Shown here piece after piece: positions 53,388-62,273 of a stretch of 64,000 nucleotides of DNA. Source of the DNA: Spirochaetia bacterium (GTDB lineage: Bacteria; Spirochaetota; UBA4802; UBA5550). The notes under the pieces were generated by a model, which saw nothing but the letters and a program-made list of their open reading frames with translations, was not told where the DNA came from and did not search any database. The translations under genes were made by a program, and so were the position numbers. The DNA is taken from the NCBI GenBank assembly GCA_009885955.1, contig VFJS01000019.1:1-64000 (forward strand), in the 5' to 3' direction. How positions within the stretch are numbered: the first letter of the stretch is position 1; each line of letters begins with the position of its first letter.

Positions 53388-54236
53388 TCATTTCATTTTA
53401 ATTATTTTACTCTCCATGGCGGATATTAATTCGCCCGGAATGGCCTTATCATCGCTGTAATAACCTATCTTTTCAACCTTATCTCCATGGAAGTCGCTTC
53501 CTCCGGTAATGATGAGGTCTAATTTTTCGGCAATCCTGATATAATTTTTTATTCTCTCTGAATCGTGCATGGTTGAGTAGACTTCTATCCCGGCAACCCC
53601 CAGTTTCCGGTACACCGTAAGCTGCTTTTCAAATTCAGAGTAACTATCAATGTTCATGGTAACCGGATGGGCAATAACAGGAATCCCGCCGGCGTCCCTG
53701 ATTAACGAAATTGCCGATGCAAGATCAATTCTTTCTTTCCTTACATAACCGGGCTTCCCTTTCACAAGGTAATTTTTAAAAATATCATTAAAATTTTTTC
53801 CATAACCGTATTTCAACATAATTCGTGCGATATGGGGGCGGCCTATGGCCCCGCCTCCCGAGAGCTTTTCAACATCACCAATGGGAATGTGTATGCCATG
53901 AGTATTCAAATCATCAACCATTTTATGGGCCCGCGTACCCCTCATCATGGCAAGCCACCCGCATTTGGATCTAAGCGGTTCATTGGCGTGATCAATATAG
54001 AGCCCGAGCAGATGAAAAGTGCCCCCATCATAATCAATGCTGAATTCAATACCGGGGATGAGCTGTATACCATGTATCCCTGCATGGTTCGCAGCCTCTT
54101 CGAGGCCGGATACAGTATCATGGTCGGTTATGGCCATTGCGCCTATCCCCTCCTGCGCAGCTAATTCCACAAGGCCGCGCGGAGAAAAAATGCCGTCTGA
54201 AGCCGAGGTATGAAGATGAAGATCTATTTTTTTCAT
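53388..54236 (-). CDS. PHP-domain phosphoesterase, RNase AM/YciV type
   Basis: A 282-residue PHP-domain protein. Metal-binding motifs are intact: HLHTSASDG (7-15), ITDHDT (near 33-38), GIEFS (near 61), IAHP (near 187) and GSDFHGD (near 245). The layout is that of COG0613 enzymes such as 3',5'-nucleoside bisphosphate phosphatase/RNase AM. The frame runs open to 54323 through a repeat, but family starts and an AAAGGG site point to the ATG at 54236. Its promoter must lie within the repeat region upstream. Confidence 0.85.
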   Translation of the reverse strand: MKKIDLHLHTSASDGIFSPRGLVELAAQEGIGAMAITDHDTVSGLEEAANHAGIHGIQLIPGIEFSIDYDGGTFHLLGLYIDHANEPLRSKCGWLAMMRGTRAHKMVDDLNTHGIHIPIGDVEKLSGGGAIGRPHIARIMLKYGYGKNFNDIFKNYLVKGKPGYVRKERIDLASAISLIRDAGGIPVIAHPVTMNIDSYSEFEKQLTVYRKLGVAGIEVYSTMHDSERIKNYIRIAEKLDLIITGGSDFHGDKVEKIGYYSDDKAIPGELISAMESKIIKMK

Positions 54237-54270
54237 ATGATACAAAAGCCCTTTCAGTAAAATCGTACTC

Positions 54271-54542
54271 CCCTCACCGCGCTCTGCGCGCCCTCTCCCG
54301 GCAGGGCTAACTACTACCCACATTTCCCATGTGTAAGAAATGGAGATAGGGAGATAGGAAGAGATAAGGAGATGGGAAAATATTATTATTCAAATAGTCA
54401 CCAATCCATATATTATAAATATTATGAATAATTCTTATTATGCTATTTATCATCCCCCTATCGCTAATATCCCCTTATCCCCTTTCTTATACATTTGTGT
54501 GTAGAAGTGATCCCGGCAGGGCGAGGGCTTCTTATTCATAAA
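54271..54542 (+). repeat. Dispersed intergenic repeat, copy A (interrupted)
   Basis: The left part (54271-54307) and right part (54511-54542) together match, in reverse orientation, segments of copy B at 61160-61277. Shared pieces include CCGCGCTCTGCGCG, CCTCTCCCGG and GAGGGCTTCT followed by ATTCATAAA. Between them sits the 203-bp insert listed separately. The repeat is GC-rich in AT-rich surroundings and forms hairpins. Confidence 0.65.
54308..54510. mobile_element. MITE-like 203-bp insert with 12-bp direct repeats
   Basis: TCCCGGCAGGGC occurs at 54296-54307 and again at 54511-54522, bordering a 203-bp AT-rich stretch without a gene. The outer ends of the stretch are imperfect inverted repeats (left TAACTACTACCCACATT; right, read inward, TCACTTCTACACACAAAT). 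Its two arms also pair over a longer, looser distance (GTAAGAAATGG.. and the complement of ..CCCTTTCTTAT). Removing the stretch and one 12-bp copy restores a continuous version of the flanking repeat. This is what a small non-autonomous transposable element with a 12-bp target duplication would leave. No transposase of matching type is in the window. Confidence 0.5.
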
Positions 54543-54734
54543 CATAATATAATTTCCCGGTAAACAATTCAAATATTTACATAATATCACCATTTATCAA
54601 GCATAAAATATTCCAATGGTATTTAAATTATTGACCAAAAAAAATCTTTACTAATTTATTTAATAATCAATGATTGTCTTTCTCATAAAATCATCAAATC
54701 AACGATATTATTAAAGTGTAAAAAAAGGAAATAC

Positions 54735-55682
54735 ATGTTTGCAGGATTGGATATTGGCGGAACAAATATCAAGGGAGTCCTTGCTGATAAGTCAGGGAAA
54801 ATTTTAAGCTTCAGGGAGATCCCGACTCCTGATACAGCCGAAAGGATAGACCAGGAAATAAACACATTAATTGAAAACCTGGCCGCATCATCATCCTACT
54901 CCAAAATGGACATTAAGGGTGTGGGCATAGGCGCCGCAGGCTCGATAGACAGGAAGAGGGGAATCATAATCACGAGCCCGAATATAAGCGGCTGGAAAAA
55001 ATATCCCCTGGCCAAAAATATAGAAAAACTTACAGGGCTCAGGATATTTCTTGAAAACGACGCAACGGTGGCCCTCATAGGCAGCTGGTGGAAAGGGGAC
55101 GGCAGCAAATACAAAAACTGGATTATGCTCACACTGGGAACAGGCATCGGAGGCGGGGTAATTATTGACAATAAAATATATACAGGGCAATCCGGCAGCG
55201 CCATGGAGGTGGGCCATATGGTCATTGACTATAACGGAAAAAAATGCAAATGCGGCAATACCGGCTGCTTTGAACAATATGCCTCGGCAACAGCCCTGGT
55301 CAATTTCGTAAGGGAAAGTATTATTAATTATAAAAATTCATCGATAGTTAAAAGGATCGAAAAAGAAGAGATCACCTCAAAAATTATATATGAAGAGGCC
55401 CTGGCAAATGACGAATGCGCCCTTCATGCAATCAACGAAATCGCAGGATATATAGGAATCGGCGCTGCAAACCTCGTGAACATCTTCAATCCCGAGGCGA
55501 TTATCCTCGGAGGCGGTCTCTCCATGGCTCACAAGATAATTATACCGGTTGTAAAGAAGGTAATACAGGAAAGGGCCCTCCGCGGGTTAAAGGAGAATCT
55601 GAAAATATTGCCGGTAAAGGACCAGTCTACATTACCGTCACTTGGAGCTGTCAAGGTTGCCATGGACTCACTGGGGACATAA
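54735..55682 (+). CDS. ROK-family sugar kinase
   Basis: A 315-residue ROK protein with the phosphate-binding DIGGTNIKG (6-14), the catalytic Asp in LENDAT (Asp109), GTGIGGG (135-141) and the zinc site His161/Cys171/Cys173/Cys178 (CKCGNTGC). There is no N-terminal DNA-binding domain, so it is a kinase rather than a repressor, probably of glucose, N-acetylglucosamine or N-acetylmannosamine. AAGGA six bases upstream supports the start. It could feed amino-sugar recycling for the nearby polymer locus, but nothing shows this directly. Single gene, convergent with the chemoreceptor gene. Confidence 0.9.
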   Translation: MFAGLDIGGTNIKGVLADKSGKILSFREIPTPDTAERIDQEINTLIENLAASSSYSKMDIKGVGIGAAGSIDRKRGIIITSPNISGWKKYPLAKNIEKLTGLRIFLENDATVALIGSWWKGDGSKYKNWIMLTLGTGIGGGVIIDNKIYTGQSGSAMEVGHMVIDYNGKKCKCGNTGCFEQYASATALVNFVRESIINYKNSSIVKRIEKEEITSKIIYEEALANDECALHAINEIAGYIGIGAANLVNIFNPEAIILGGGLSMAHKIIIPVVKKVIQERALRGLKENLKILPVKDQSTLPSLGAVKVAMDSLGT

Positions 55683-55710
55683 AACCGCCCGCCGTCTTTG
55701 AGCAGGAGTT

Positions 55711-57441
55711 CTAATCTATCTTGAAGAACTCCACCTTTCTCTTCAAATCCTCAGCAGTATTTGTAACCGTTATTGAATTTGCCGACATCTGTTCAGAACC
55801 CGATGCATTCGCCTGGGTCAGCTCATTTATGTTGGTAATGGACTTAACTATTTCAAATACCGCATTTTTCTGCTCTTCTGTCGACGACTTTATCTCGCTT
55901 GCGCTGGCCTTGACTTCATCGGCCATTTCATTAACAACACTGTTCACATCAAGCTGTTTCTTCATGTTATCATAAACTGCCTGTATCAGCTCCCTGATAG
56001 AACCGACACCTTTGATTATAATCTTTGTATTTTCAACCGTCTCATTCACATTCTGCATCCCTTTGCGGATCTCGTCATCATTCCCCTTAATCAGCTTGCT
56101 TATTTCATTGATGCTGGTGGCTGTCTTATCTGCAAGCTTTGATATTTCATCGGCAACAACTGCAAATCCCCTGCCGGCGTCCCCTGCCCTTGCCGCTTCA
56201 ATTGCTGCATTGAGTGACAGGAGGTTAATCTGATCCGAAATGGTATTAATAATGTTGACTATACTCGACATCTCATTGGAGCTGTCGCTTATTTTTATCA
56301 TGCTGGAATTCATTGCCCTGAGGGACTCGTCGCCTTTCTGAGCCCTTGTAGTTACATCTTCCACCATTTTCTGGGTCTCCTGCATCCTGTTCCCCATTTC
56401 ATTGATCAGCCTGGACAGATCGTTTATCTGGCCTATCAACTGGTTTAATTTCTCAAACTGCCTGCCGGCACCGATGGCCACATTGTCCATACCCGCAGAT
56501 ACCTCCTCCACCGTGGCCGTTATCTCTTCCGCGGTTGCAGACTGGTTCTGTGCGTTGTCGGAGAATGACTGGGTAGCGGCATTCATCTCCTCTGATGAGA
56601 CGGCAAGTTCATCGGCAATTAATTTGATATTTTTTATAACATTCTTTATACTTCCAACAAATTCATTGAAGTTCTTCACGAGGCTCCCGACTTCATCGGT
56701 TCCGCGCACTTCAAGATTTATCGTGAGATCCCCTGCCGATACGTCTCTCAGGTTTTTCTCAACCTTGATAATGGGGCTGGCGATAGCTCCGGCCAGCAGG
56801 ACAACTCCTAAAAATGATGCCAGGATTACAAAGACAAATACTATTGTAATCAGCAGTTTAATAGATTTGATCTCCTCTTTTACGTCCTCTAAATATATCC
56901 CGGTACCAATAATCCACTTCCAGGGCTCAAAGGTTTTAACAAAGGAGACCTTTTCCACGATAAGGTCCTCCCTGTCCTTCCACTGCCAATCGTAGTCAAC
57001 AAATCCTTCCCCTGCCTTGCTGCATACATCGACAAATTCCTTGAACAAAAATTTCCCGTGGGGGTCCTTGTAATCGGAAAGGTCCTTGCCGTCGAGATCC
57101 GTACGGTATGGATGCATGATCATTTTAGGCTGAAAATCGTTTATCCATATATAATCCTTATTTTCAGGTCCGAAGCGCATTTCCTTTATATATTTTATTC
57201 CTAAAGCCTGGGCCTCCTGAAGAGTGTATTTCCCATCTTTCTGCATTTTTTCAACGGTTGTCAGGAGGCTGATGCCGGCTTGTACTATCTCTTTCAATTT
57301 TTCTTTTTTCAGGTTTATCATGTTCTTGTTTACCTGAGGGATTAAAAACCCGAATATGACCAGAGCAAAAAAGAAAAGGATTAAGGCTAAAACTAAAATT
57401 ATCTTTCTTTTGATTGAAATATTGCTCCATTTTAAACTCAT
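55711..57441 (-). CDS. Methyl-accepting chemotaxis protein with sCache domain
   Basis: A 576-residue chemoreceptor: membrane helix 1 (about 12-34), a periplasmic single-Cache domain (about 38-185; [20 protein letters not shown] and [14 protein letters not shown] are typical of sCache_2), helix 2 (about 193-218), a HAMP domain and a signalling domain with the hairpin tip [21 protein letters not shown]-like segment. It senses small ligands and controls a CheA kinase, which is not in the window. The frame opens at 57504, but AGGAG just before the ATG at 57441 defines the start. Confidence 0.9.
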   Translation of the reverse strand: MSLKWSNISIKRKIILVLALILFFFALVIFGFLIPQVNKNMINLKKEKLKEIVQAGISLLTTVEKMQKDGKYTLQEAQALGIKYIKEMRFGPENKDYIWINDFQPKMIMHPYRTDLDGKDLSDYKDPHGKFLFKEFVDVCSKAGEGFVDYDWQWKDREDLIVEKVSFVKTFEPWKWIIGTGIYLEDVKEEIKSIKLLITIVFVFVILASFLGVVLLAGAIASPIIKVEKNLRDVSAGDLTINLEVRGTDEVGSLVKNFNEFVGSIKNVIKNIKLIADELAVSSEEMNAATQSFSDNAQNQSATAEEITATVEEVSAGMDNVAIGAGRQFEKLNQLIGQINDLSRLINEMGNRMQETQKMVEDVTTRAQKGDESLRAMNSSMIKISDSSNEMSSIVNIINTISDQINLLSLNAAIEAARAGDAGRGFAVVADEISKLADKTATSINEISKLIKGNDDEIRKGMQNVNETVENTKIIIKGVGSIRELIQAVYDNMKKQLDVNSVVNEMADEVKASASEIKSSTEEQKNAVFEIVKSITNINELTQANASGSEQMSANSITVTNTAEDLKRKVEFFKID

Positions 57442-57540
57442 ATATTCTCCTGGCCGTACGTATGGATATTCCTGGAAATATGCCTTTTTATCTGCAAATG
57501 TCAAAATTTCATGCCTTATAAAAACTTCAAATCAAATACT

Positions 57541-58086
57541 CTATTTCTGATTATTTTTTTCACCCTTTATGGTGTCCAGTAGAATCTGGAGGTAGGATCT
57601 TTTTTCAAAGGTATTAAACCCGGTTTTCTCAGCCAGGGAGAGAAGCTCTTTTTCAGCATATTCCCTGTCGGCTGAAATCATTTCGAATTCAACAAACATT
57701 CCGGCGCCCTCCACCCTGTCCAGGCATATTGTAACATCTCCCAGTTTATGGACCTCTCTCTCTTTTTTCACGTCAATATTCCTGGCAAAACCTAAATATT
57801 CAAGAATGGCGCCCATGGATAGGGGATCTGAAACCTCTACCTCTTTTTCAATCCTTGTTTTAACAGGGCCTTTCAATCTGGGGCCCTTGTAAGTCAACAT
57901 AGATATGCCATTCACAACTCTTATTCTCAATGCTTCATCGGTAAGTGCAAAGTCCTTTCCGGGATGGTTATAATAGGTATCACTCTGCTTTTCCAGTCTT
58001 ATAAATTCCGCATTCAACCTGGATAATTTCCCCCGTAAACCGTCGCAATCATCGCAGAGAGCTTTTAGCTCTATCTCATAGGACAT
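57541..58086 (-). CDS. CYTH-domain protein (class IV adenylate cyclase-like)
   Basis: A 181-residue CYTH protein with the N-terminal EIELKA (4-9), followed by the beta-tunnel charged residues ALRIRVVNG, YKGPR and KTRIEKEVEV. The layout is that of CyaB-type class IV adenylate cyclases, which turn ATP into cAMP; some relatives are triphosphatases instead. AGGAG lies seven bases upstream, inside the end of the GerMN gene, so the two are coupled. A cAMP-binding domain protein lies at 21697-22917. Confidence 0.8.
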   Translation of the reverse strand: MSYEIELKALCDDCDGLRGKLSRLNAEFIRLEKQSDTYYNHPGKDFALTDEALRIRVVNGISMLTYKGPRLKGPVKTRIEKEVEVSDPLSMGAILEYLGFARNIDVKKEREVHKLGDVTICLDRVEGAGMFVEFEMISADREYAEKELLSLAEKTGFNTFEKRSYLQILLDTIKGEKNNQK

Positions 58087-58087
58087 A

Positions 58088-58870
58088 TTATTTTCTCCTG
58101 TGCAGCGGGCCGCTTATGGAAAGCCCGTCACTGCCGAGTGTCTCTTTCCTTTTGCCGTTTATGGTAATAATGATGTTCTCAATTTCCTCGAACTGTGTTG
58201 CCGTATATACTATCTGGTCAAGCCTGCTGAGGAGTATATTTCCAGAAGCCCCCTTTTCTATGGAGCTGTTGAAATCAATTAAAGCAGTTCTGTTTACTAC
58301 CTTGATTCCCCTGATTTTTAAATCGAAAGGTACGGCATTTAACAGCCCCCTCTCCTTCTCTTTTTTCGAGAGCCCTTTGATAAGCTCCCTGATAGCCCCC
58401 TCAAGGCGGCTGCTCCCTTCTATTTTCCTGATAACAGGATAGAGCTCCATGTTTTCGCTCCTGTCATCCATTTTAATAAAATATATCGATGCTTCATTAT
58501 CCTTAACAGCACCGGATGAATTTCCATCATCCTCCATACCGCTTCCTGGCTTTTCCCTTGTATTATCCTGTTCCCTGTTATTCACGTTTTCCTTTTTTGC
58601 TGAGGGCTGATTCTTTTTTTTCACTTCAGATTCATTCTGATAATAAATTTTATTCATCAGAAATGCGATTACGATAATTAACGCCATAATTGTAAGAACA
58701 AAAAACGGCCTCATCCCGTGCCCTGCAGATAGGGGCCTGGCCGATTTGACCGATGCGGGGCTCTTCTTTTCTGAACCTTTTAACACCTTTGCCCCTGTTT
58801 TTTTCGGGGCACTTTTTTTCTTTTGTGCAGTTTTATTCGCAGCTGATGAATTTTTATCTTTCTTTGCCAT
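58088..58870 (-). CDS. Membrane-anchored GerMN-domain protein
   Basis: A 260-residue protein. It has a Lys/Ala/Ser-rich basic N-terminal tail (1-50), one membrane helix (about 54-75), a polar linker rich in Lys, Asn and Glu, and a C-terminal GerMN domain (about 127-250: LEGAIRELIKGLSKKEKERGLLNAVP pattern, TALIDFNSSIEKG, LSRLDQIVYTATQF). GerMN domains occur in sporulation protein GerM and in envelope proteins of other bacteria. The domain should be periplasmic. It is the first gene of a pair with the CYTH gene. Its function is not known. Confidence 0.75.
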   Translation of the reverse strand: MAKKDKNSSAANKTAQKKKSAPKKTGAKVLKGSEKKSPASVKSARPLSAGHGMRPFFVLTIMALIIVIAFLMNKIYYQNESEVKKKNQPSAKKENVNNREQDNTREKPGSGMEDDGNSSGAVKDNEASIYFIKMDDRSENMELYPVIRKIEGSSRLEGAIRELIKGLSKKEKERGLLNAVPFDLKIRGIKVVNRTALIDFNSSIEKGASGNILLSRLDQIVYTATQFEEIENIIITINGKRKETLGSDGLSISGPLHRRK

Positions 58871-59019
58871 GTCATTACTCTTTAAAATTTTATCATTTAT
58901 ACTACTTAATTTCGGCCTTCCAACAGCTCAAAAAACCAATTTTTCATAAAAAATTCTAATAAAATACTTTTTTGAAATCTTTAACAGAGGCATGATTTTG
59001 ATAATTATAAATATTCCTC

Positions 59020-59049
59020 TTGACTTAAAATTTAAAGATATTGTATGAT
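59020..59049 (+). promoter_or_regulatory. Promoter of the KimA-like transporter gene
   Basis: TTGACT (59020-59025), an 18-base spacer and TATGAT (59044-59049) form a good sigma-70 promoter. It covers the TTG at 59041 that would open the longest frame, so translation cannot start there from this promoter. The leader to the ATG at 59101 is about 45 bases. Confidence 0.6.
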
Positions 59050-59100
59050 AAAAAGCTCAGCTCACGAAACACTCGCTGGATTGCGGAAAAACCGGAAAAA

Positions 59101-61056
59101 ATGATCAAACTAAAAAGAATTTTCAGCCATATAAAAGGAAAACCCAGGGATATCAATAAACCGGGAATTCTTCAAAAACTTGCCCTTCTCCCATTCTTTG
59201 CCTGGATTGGGCTTGGAGCAGACGGGCTCTCCTCGTCATCCTATGGGCCGGAAGAGGCCTTCAAGGCAATCAGCGGCCATGCCTACCTTGCCCTGCTTCT
59301 TGGCGCTGCTACGGTACTGACTATCATAGTTATTTCCTATACCTATTCCAGGATCATTGAACATTTTCCCCATGGAGGCGGCGGGTACATTGTTGCATCC
59401 CATACCCTGGGAGAGCGTGTTGGAGTCATATCGGGAAGCGCCCTCATTATTGACTATATTCTGACAGTAGCTGTCTCCATAACAGCCTGCTCATATGCGA
59501 TATTCAGTTATATACCGGTGGAATATCAGAAGTACAAATTATTTTTTGCTCTGTTCCTCATTATAGTCCTCATTCTCATGAATATTCGCGGCACAAAGGA
59601 GTCGATATCATTCCTCACTCCCATTTTTATAATTTTTATTATCACTCATGTTATCATGTTATTCTATGGATTATTCACCCATATACCTGATATGCCCGGG
59701 ATTGCCGGCGAAATGAAAAACAGCTTCAACCATGACCTGTCAACCATCGGAGGGGCGGGAATTATCCTGATATTCCTGAGAGGATATTCACTTGGCGGCG
59801 GGACCTATACCGGCATAGAGGCAGTATCCAACGGCCTGCAGATTATGAAAGAACCGAAAGTTCATAACGGAAAACAGGCCATGCTCTACATGGCAGTATC
59901 CCTCTCCATTGCATCGGGCGGGCTGTTTCTCTGCTACCTTTTGTTAAAAGTCGGGCCTGTCGCAGGAAAAACACTTAATTCGGTTCTGGCAGATTCGCTG
60001 TACAGCGGATGGGAATACGGGCATCTGCTCAGTGCCGTAACGATATTCTCGGAAGGGCTGCTTCTCTTTGCCGCTTCCCAGGCCGGTTTCATCAATGCCC
60101 CCAGGGTCATGGCCAATATGGCTGTGGATTCATGGCTGCCTCACCGCTTCGGAGCCTTTTCAGAAAGGCTCACCATGAGAAACGGCATTATCATTATCGG
60201 GGTTTCGGCCATGGCCATCCTTGTATATACGGAAGGATCCATAACAACACTCATCATCATGTATTCGATCAATGTATTCATTACATTTACGATATCAGAG
60301 CTTGGCATGTCCATCTATTACATCAAAAACCGGAGGAAGGAGTTAAAATGGAAAAAACATCTCTCCTTCCAGCTTGCAGGACTTTTACTATGCGCAACTA
60401 TTCTAGCCGTAACGGTATATGAAAAATTTACCGAGGGAGGCTGGGTAACCCTTTTGATAACATTCCTCCTTGTCGTTTTATGCATATCGATAAAAAAGCA
60501 CTACAACAGAATAAAAAAAGAGATAAAAAAATTCGACACCCTTCTGACCCATCTGCCTGCAGCCGGCGCCAGAAACATGAAAAAACCTTTAAAAAAGAAC
60601 ATGACGGCAATACAGCTTGTCGGGAGATACAACGGTTTCGGTGTCCATACCCTCAATTCAATTATCAAGACCTTTCCTGATCTCTATAAAAATTTTATCT
60701 TCGTTTCCGTGGCGGTTGTGGATCAGGGCGCGTTCAAGGGCCATGACGGAATAGATTATTTAAAAAAATCCGTTGAATCAGACCTCATTAAATATACAGA
60801 GATTGCCAGGGACCTGGGCTATCCCTCTGATTACCGGCTGAGTACAGGAATCGATGTCCTGGAGACATCGGTAAAAATGTGTATCGATATCAGGAAGGAG
60901 TTTCCCAGGTCCACAGTTTTTTCCGGGAAAGTAGCATTCAGTTATGAACAATTTTATCACAGCATACTCCATAACGGTACGGCATATGCAATACAGAGGC
61001 GTCTCCAGTACAACGGCATAACCAATGTTGTCCTGCCCATACGCCTGGATACATAA
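59101..61056 (+). CDS. APC-family potassium transporter, KimA-like
   Basis: A 651-residue amino acid-polyamine-organocation superfamily protein with about twelve helices and a C-terminal cytosolic domain (from about 460). The segment GADGLSSSSYGPEEAF, PHGGGGYIVASHTLG and SLGGGTYTGIEAVSNGL match KimA (YdaO-type) potassium/proton symporters. The C-terminal part (TAIQLVGRYNGFGVHT, VAVVDQGAFKG) resembles the KimA regulatory domain. The frame extends up to TTG 59041, but that overlaps the promoter; the ATG at 59101 has GGA six bases upstream. No ydaO riboswitch fits in the short leader. Single gene, followed by a hairpin. Confidence 0.82.
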   Translation: MIKLKRIFSHIKGKPRDINKPGILQKLALLPFFAWIGLGADGLSSSSYGPEEAFKAISGHAYLALLLGAATVLTIIVISYTYSRIIEHFPHGGGGYIVASHTLGERVGVISGSALIIDYILTVAVSITACSYAIFSYIPVEYQKYKLFFALFLIIVLILMNIRGTKESISFLTPIFIIFIITHVIMLFYGLFTHIPDMPGIAGEMKNSFNHDLSTIGGAGIILIFLRGYSLGGGTYTGIEAVSNGLQIMKEPKVHNGKQAMLYMAVSLSIASGGLFLCYLLLKVGPVAGKTLNSVLADSLYSGWEYGHLLSAVTIFSEGLLLFAASQAGFINAPRVMANMAVDSWLPHRFGAFSERLTMRNGIIIIGVSAMAILVYTEGSITTLIIMYSINVFITFTISELGMSIYYIKNRRKELKWKKHLSFQLAGLLLCATILAVTVYEKFTEGGWVTLLITFLLVVLCISIKKHYNRIKKEIKKFDTLLTHLPAAGARNMKKPLKKNMTAIQLVGRYNGFGVHTLNSIIKTFPDLYKNFIFVSVAVVDQGAFKGHDGIDYLKKSVESDLIKYTEIARDLGYPSDYRLSTGIDVLETSVKMCIDIRKEFPRSTVFSGKVAFSYEQFYHSILHNGTAYAIQRRLQYNGITNVVLPIRLDT

Positions 61057-61087
61057 TGTTTTTTTATAGGAAGGCCCTCACCCCCGG

Positions 61088-61113
61088 CCCCTCTCCCGAA
61101 ATAGGGAGAGGGG
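61088..61113 (+). terminator. 10-bp hairpin after the KimA-like gene
   Basis: CCCCTCTCCC (61088-61097), loop GAAATA, and GGGAGAGGGG (61104-61113) form a perfect stem 32 bases after the stop. No T-run follows. The hairpin is part of a GC-rich repeat zone, so it may be a repeat unit that also ends transcription. Confidence 0.5.
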
Positions 61114-61159
61114 TGATAAGTAAATGAATTTCATATTTTATATAAAAATGAAATTGGAA

Positions 61160-61277
61160 TTTATGAATCAGAAGCCCTCTCCTTACCGGGAGAGGCGACA
61201 GGCAGGAGGCCTTAGTGTCGAGCGCGGACAGGATGTCCAAAAAGCGCTCGACGAACGCGCAGAGCGCGGTTGAGGGC
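61160..61277 (-). repeat. Dispersed intergenic repeat, copy B
   Basis: Read on the minus strand this shares CCGCGCTCTGCGCG (within 61256-61269), CCTCTCCCGG and GAGGGCTTCT with ATTCATAAA with copy A at 54271-54542, in the opposite orientation. Compared with copy A it has an extra stretch of about 60 bases (61195-61255) that contains the nested hairpin at 61217-61252 and lacks the 203-bp insert. Confidence 0.65.
61217..61252. repeat. Nested inverted repeat
   Basis: GTCGAGCGC (61217-61225) pairs with GCGCTCGAC (61244-61252). Directly inside, GGACA (61226-61230) pairs with TGTCC (61234-61238), leaving a GGA loop and an AAAAA bulge. The total stem is 14 bp. It lies within copy B of the dispersed repeat, 113 bases before the epimerase start. 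Confidence 0.55.
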
Positions 61278-61364
61278 ATGCAGTTTTAGCGGGAATAATT
61301 TTATTTTTTCCAAATATTCCTGAAAGTGCATATAAAATATAATTATATTTTTGAGAGGCGTTCT

Positions 61365-62270
61365 ATGAAAATACTACTCGCAGGCGGCTCCGGATTTGTC
61401 GGGACAAGCCTTACAAAAGAATTGAGCAGGAATAACAGCATTACCGTGGTGGACAGGAATGTACCGGCTCCAGATAGGAATTCAGAAAATATCAGGTATG
61501 TAGCCTCAGACCTATCAAAACCCGGTGAGTGGCAGGCCCTGATCCCTGAACAGGATGTTATCATTAACCTTGCAGGCGCCACAATTTTCAAAAAGTGGGA
61601 CAGCAATACAAAAAAAATCATTTACGACAGCAGGATACTCACCACGAGAAACATTGCCGATGCGCTGAAAGGAGGTAAAAGGAAAAAGGTGAGGATACTG
61701 AGTACCTCTGCCATGGGATATTACGGATTCCACGGCGATGAAATAATCGATGAATCCTTTCCTCCAGGCACCGATTTTCTTGCCGGTGTTGCTTCCGACT
61801 GGGAGAAGGAGGCAAACAGGGCCGTGGAATTCGGGGCAACGGTGGTGAATTGCAGATTCGGGATTGTCCTGGGAAAAAACGGCGGGGCACTGGGAACAAT
61901 GCTCCCGCTTTTCAGGCATTATCTCGGTTCAAGGCTTGGTTCCGGAAAGCAGTGGTTTCCATGGATCCATGAGAAGGACCTGGTGGGGATATACCTTTTC
62001 CTGATAAAAAACAGGTCCCTGGCTGGCCCGGTAAACTGCACCTCGCCCAACCCGGTAACCAACAGGGAGCTTACTGAGGGGATCAAAAAGGCGCTGAAAA
62101 AACCTTCGCTCATCCCCTTTGTACCGTCGTTTGCCATAAAAATTCTCATGGGCGAGTTCGGAAACCTGATCCTTGAAGGCCAGAGGGGCATACCTAAAAA
62201 ACTTGCTGATCATGGCTATACCTTCCTTTTCCCGACTCTTGAAGAAGCCCTGAAAGATATTATTCCATAA
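61365..62270 (+). CDS. TIGR01777 family NAD-dependent epimerase (YfcH-like)
   Basis: A 301-residue extended short-chain dehydrogenase/reductase of the TIGR01777 (YfcH) type: GGSGFVGTSL (7-16), VINLAGATIFKKWDSNTKKII (near 64-84), RILSTSAMGYYG (near 113-124) and a C-terminal DUF1731 region (from about 245). Function in vivo is not established for this family. The frame opens at 61326, but GAGG seven bases before the ATG at 61365 and the nucleotide-binding start define the gene. The rRNA methyltransferase gene follows after three bases. Confidence 0.85.
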   Translation: MKILLAGGSGFVGTSLTKELSRNNSITVVDRNVPAPDRNSENIRYVASDLSKPGEWQALIPEQDVIINLAGATIFKKWDSNTKKIIYDSRILTTRNIADALKGGKRKKVRILSTSAMGYYGFHGDEIIDESFPPGTDFLAGVASDWEKEANRAVEFGATVVNCRFGIVLGKNGGALGTMLPLFRHYLGSRLGSGKQWFPWIHEKDLVGIYLFLIKNRSLAGPVNCTSPNPVTNRELTEGIKKALKKPSLIPFVPSFAIKILMGEFGNLILEGQRGIPKKLADHGYTFLFPTLEEALKDIIP

Positions 62271-62273
62271 CAT

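Noticed and set aside
54237-54323. N-terminal extension of the PHP protein to 54323
   Set aside because: The added 29 residues are encoded by the GC-rich repeat and do not look like protein; the conserved domain begins at the ATG at 54236.
59026-59100. ydaO-type c-di-AMP riboswitch before the KimA-like gene
   Set aside because: The leader from the predicted start is about 45 bases, much too short, and no conserved core is seen.
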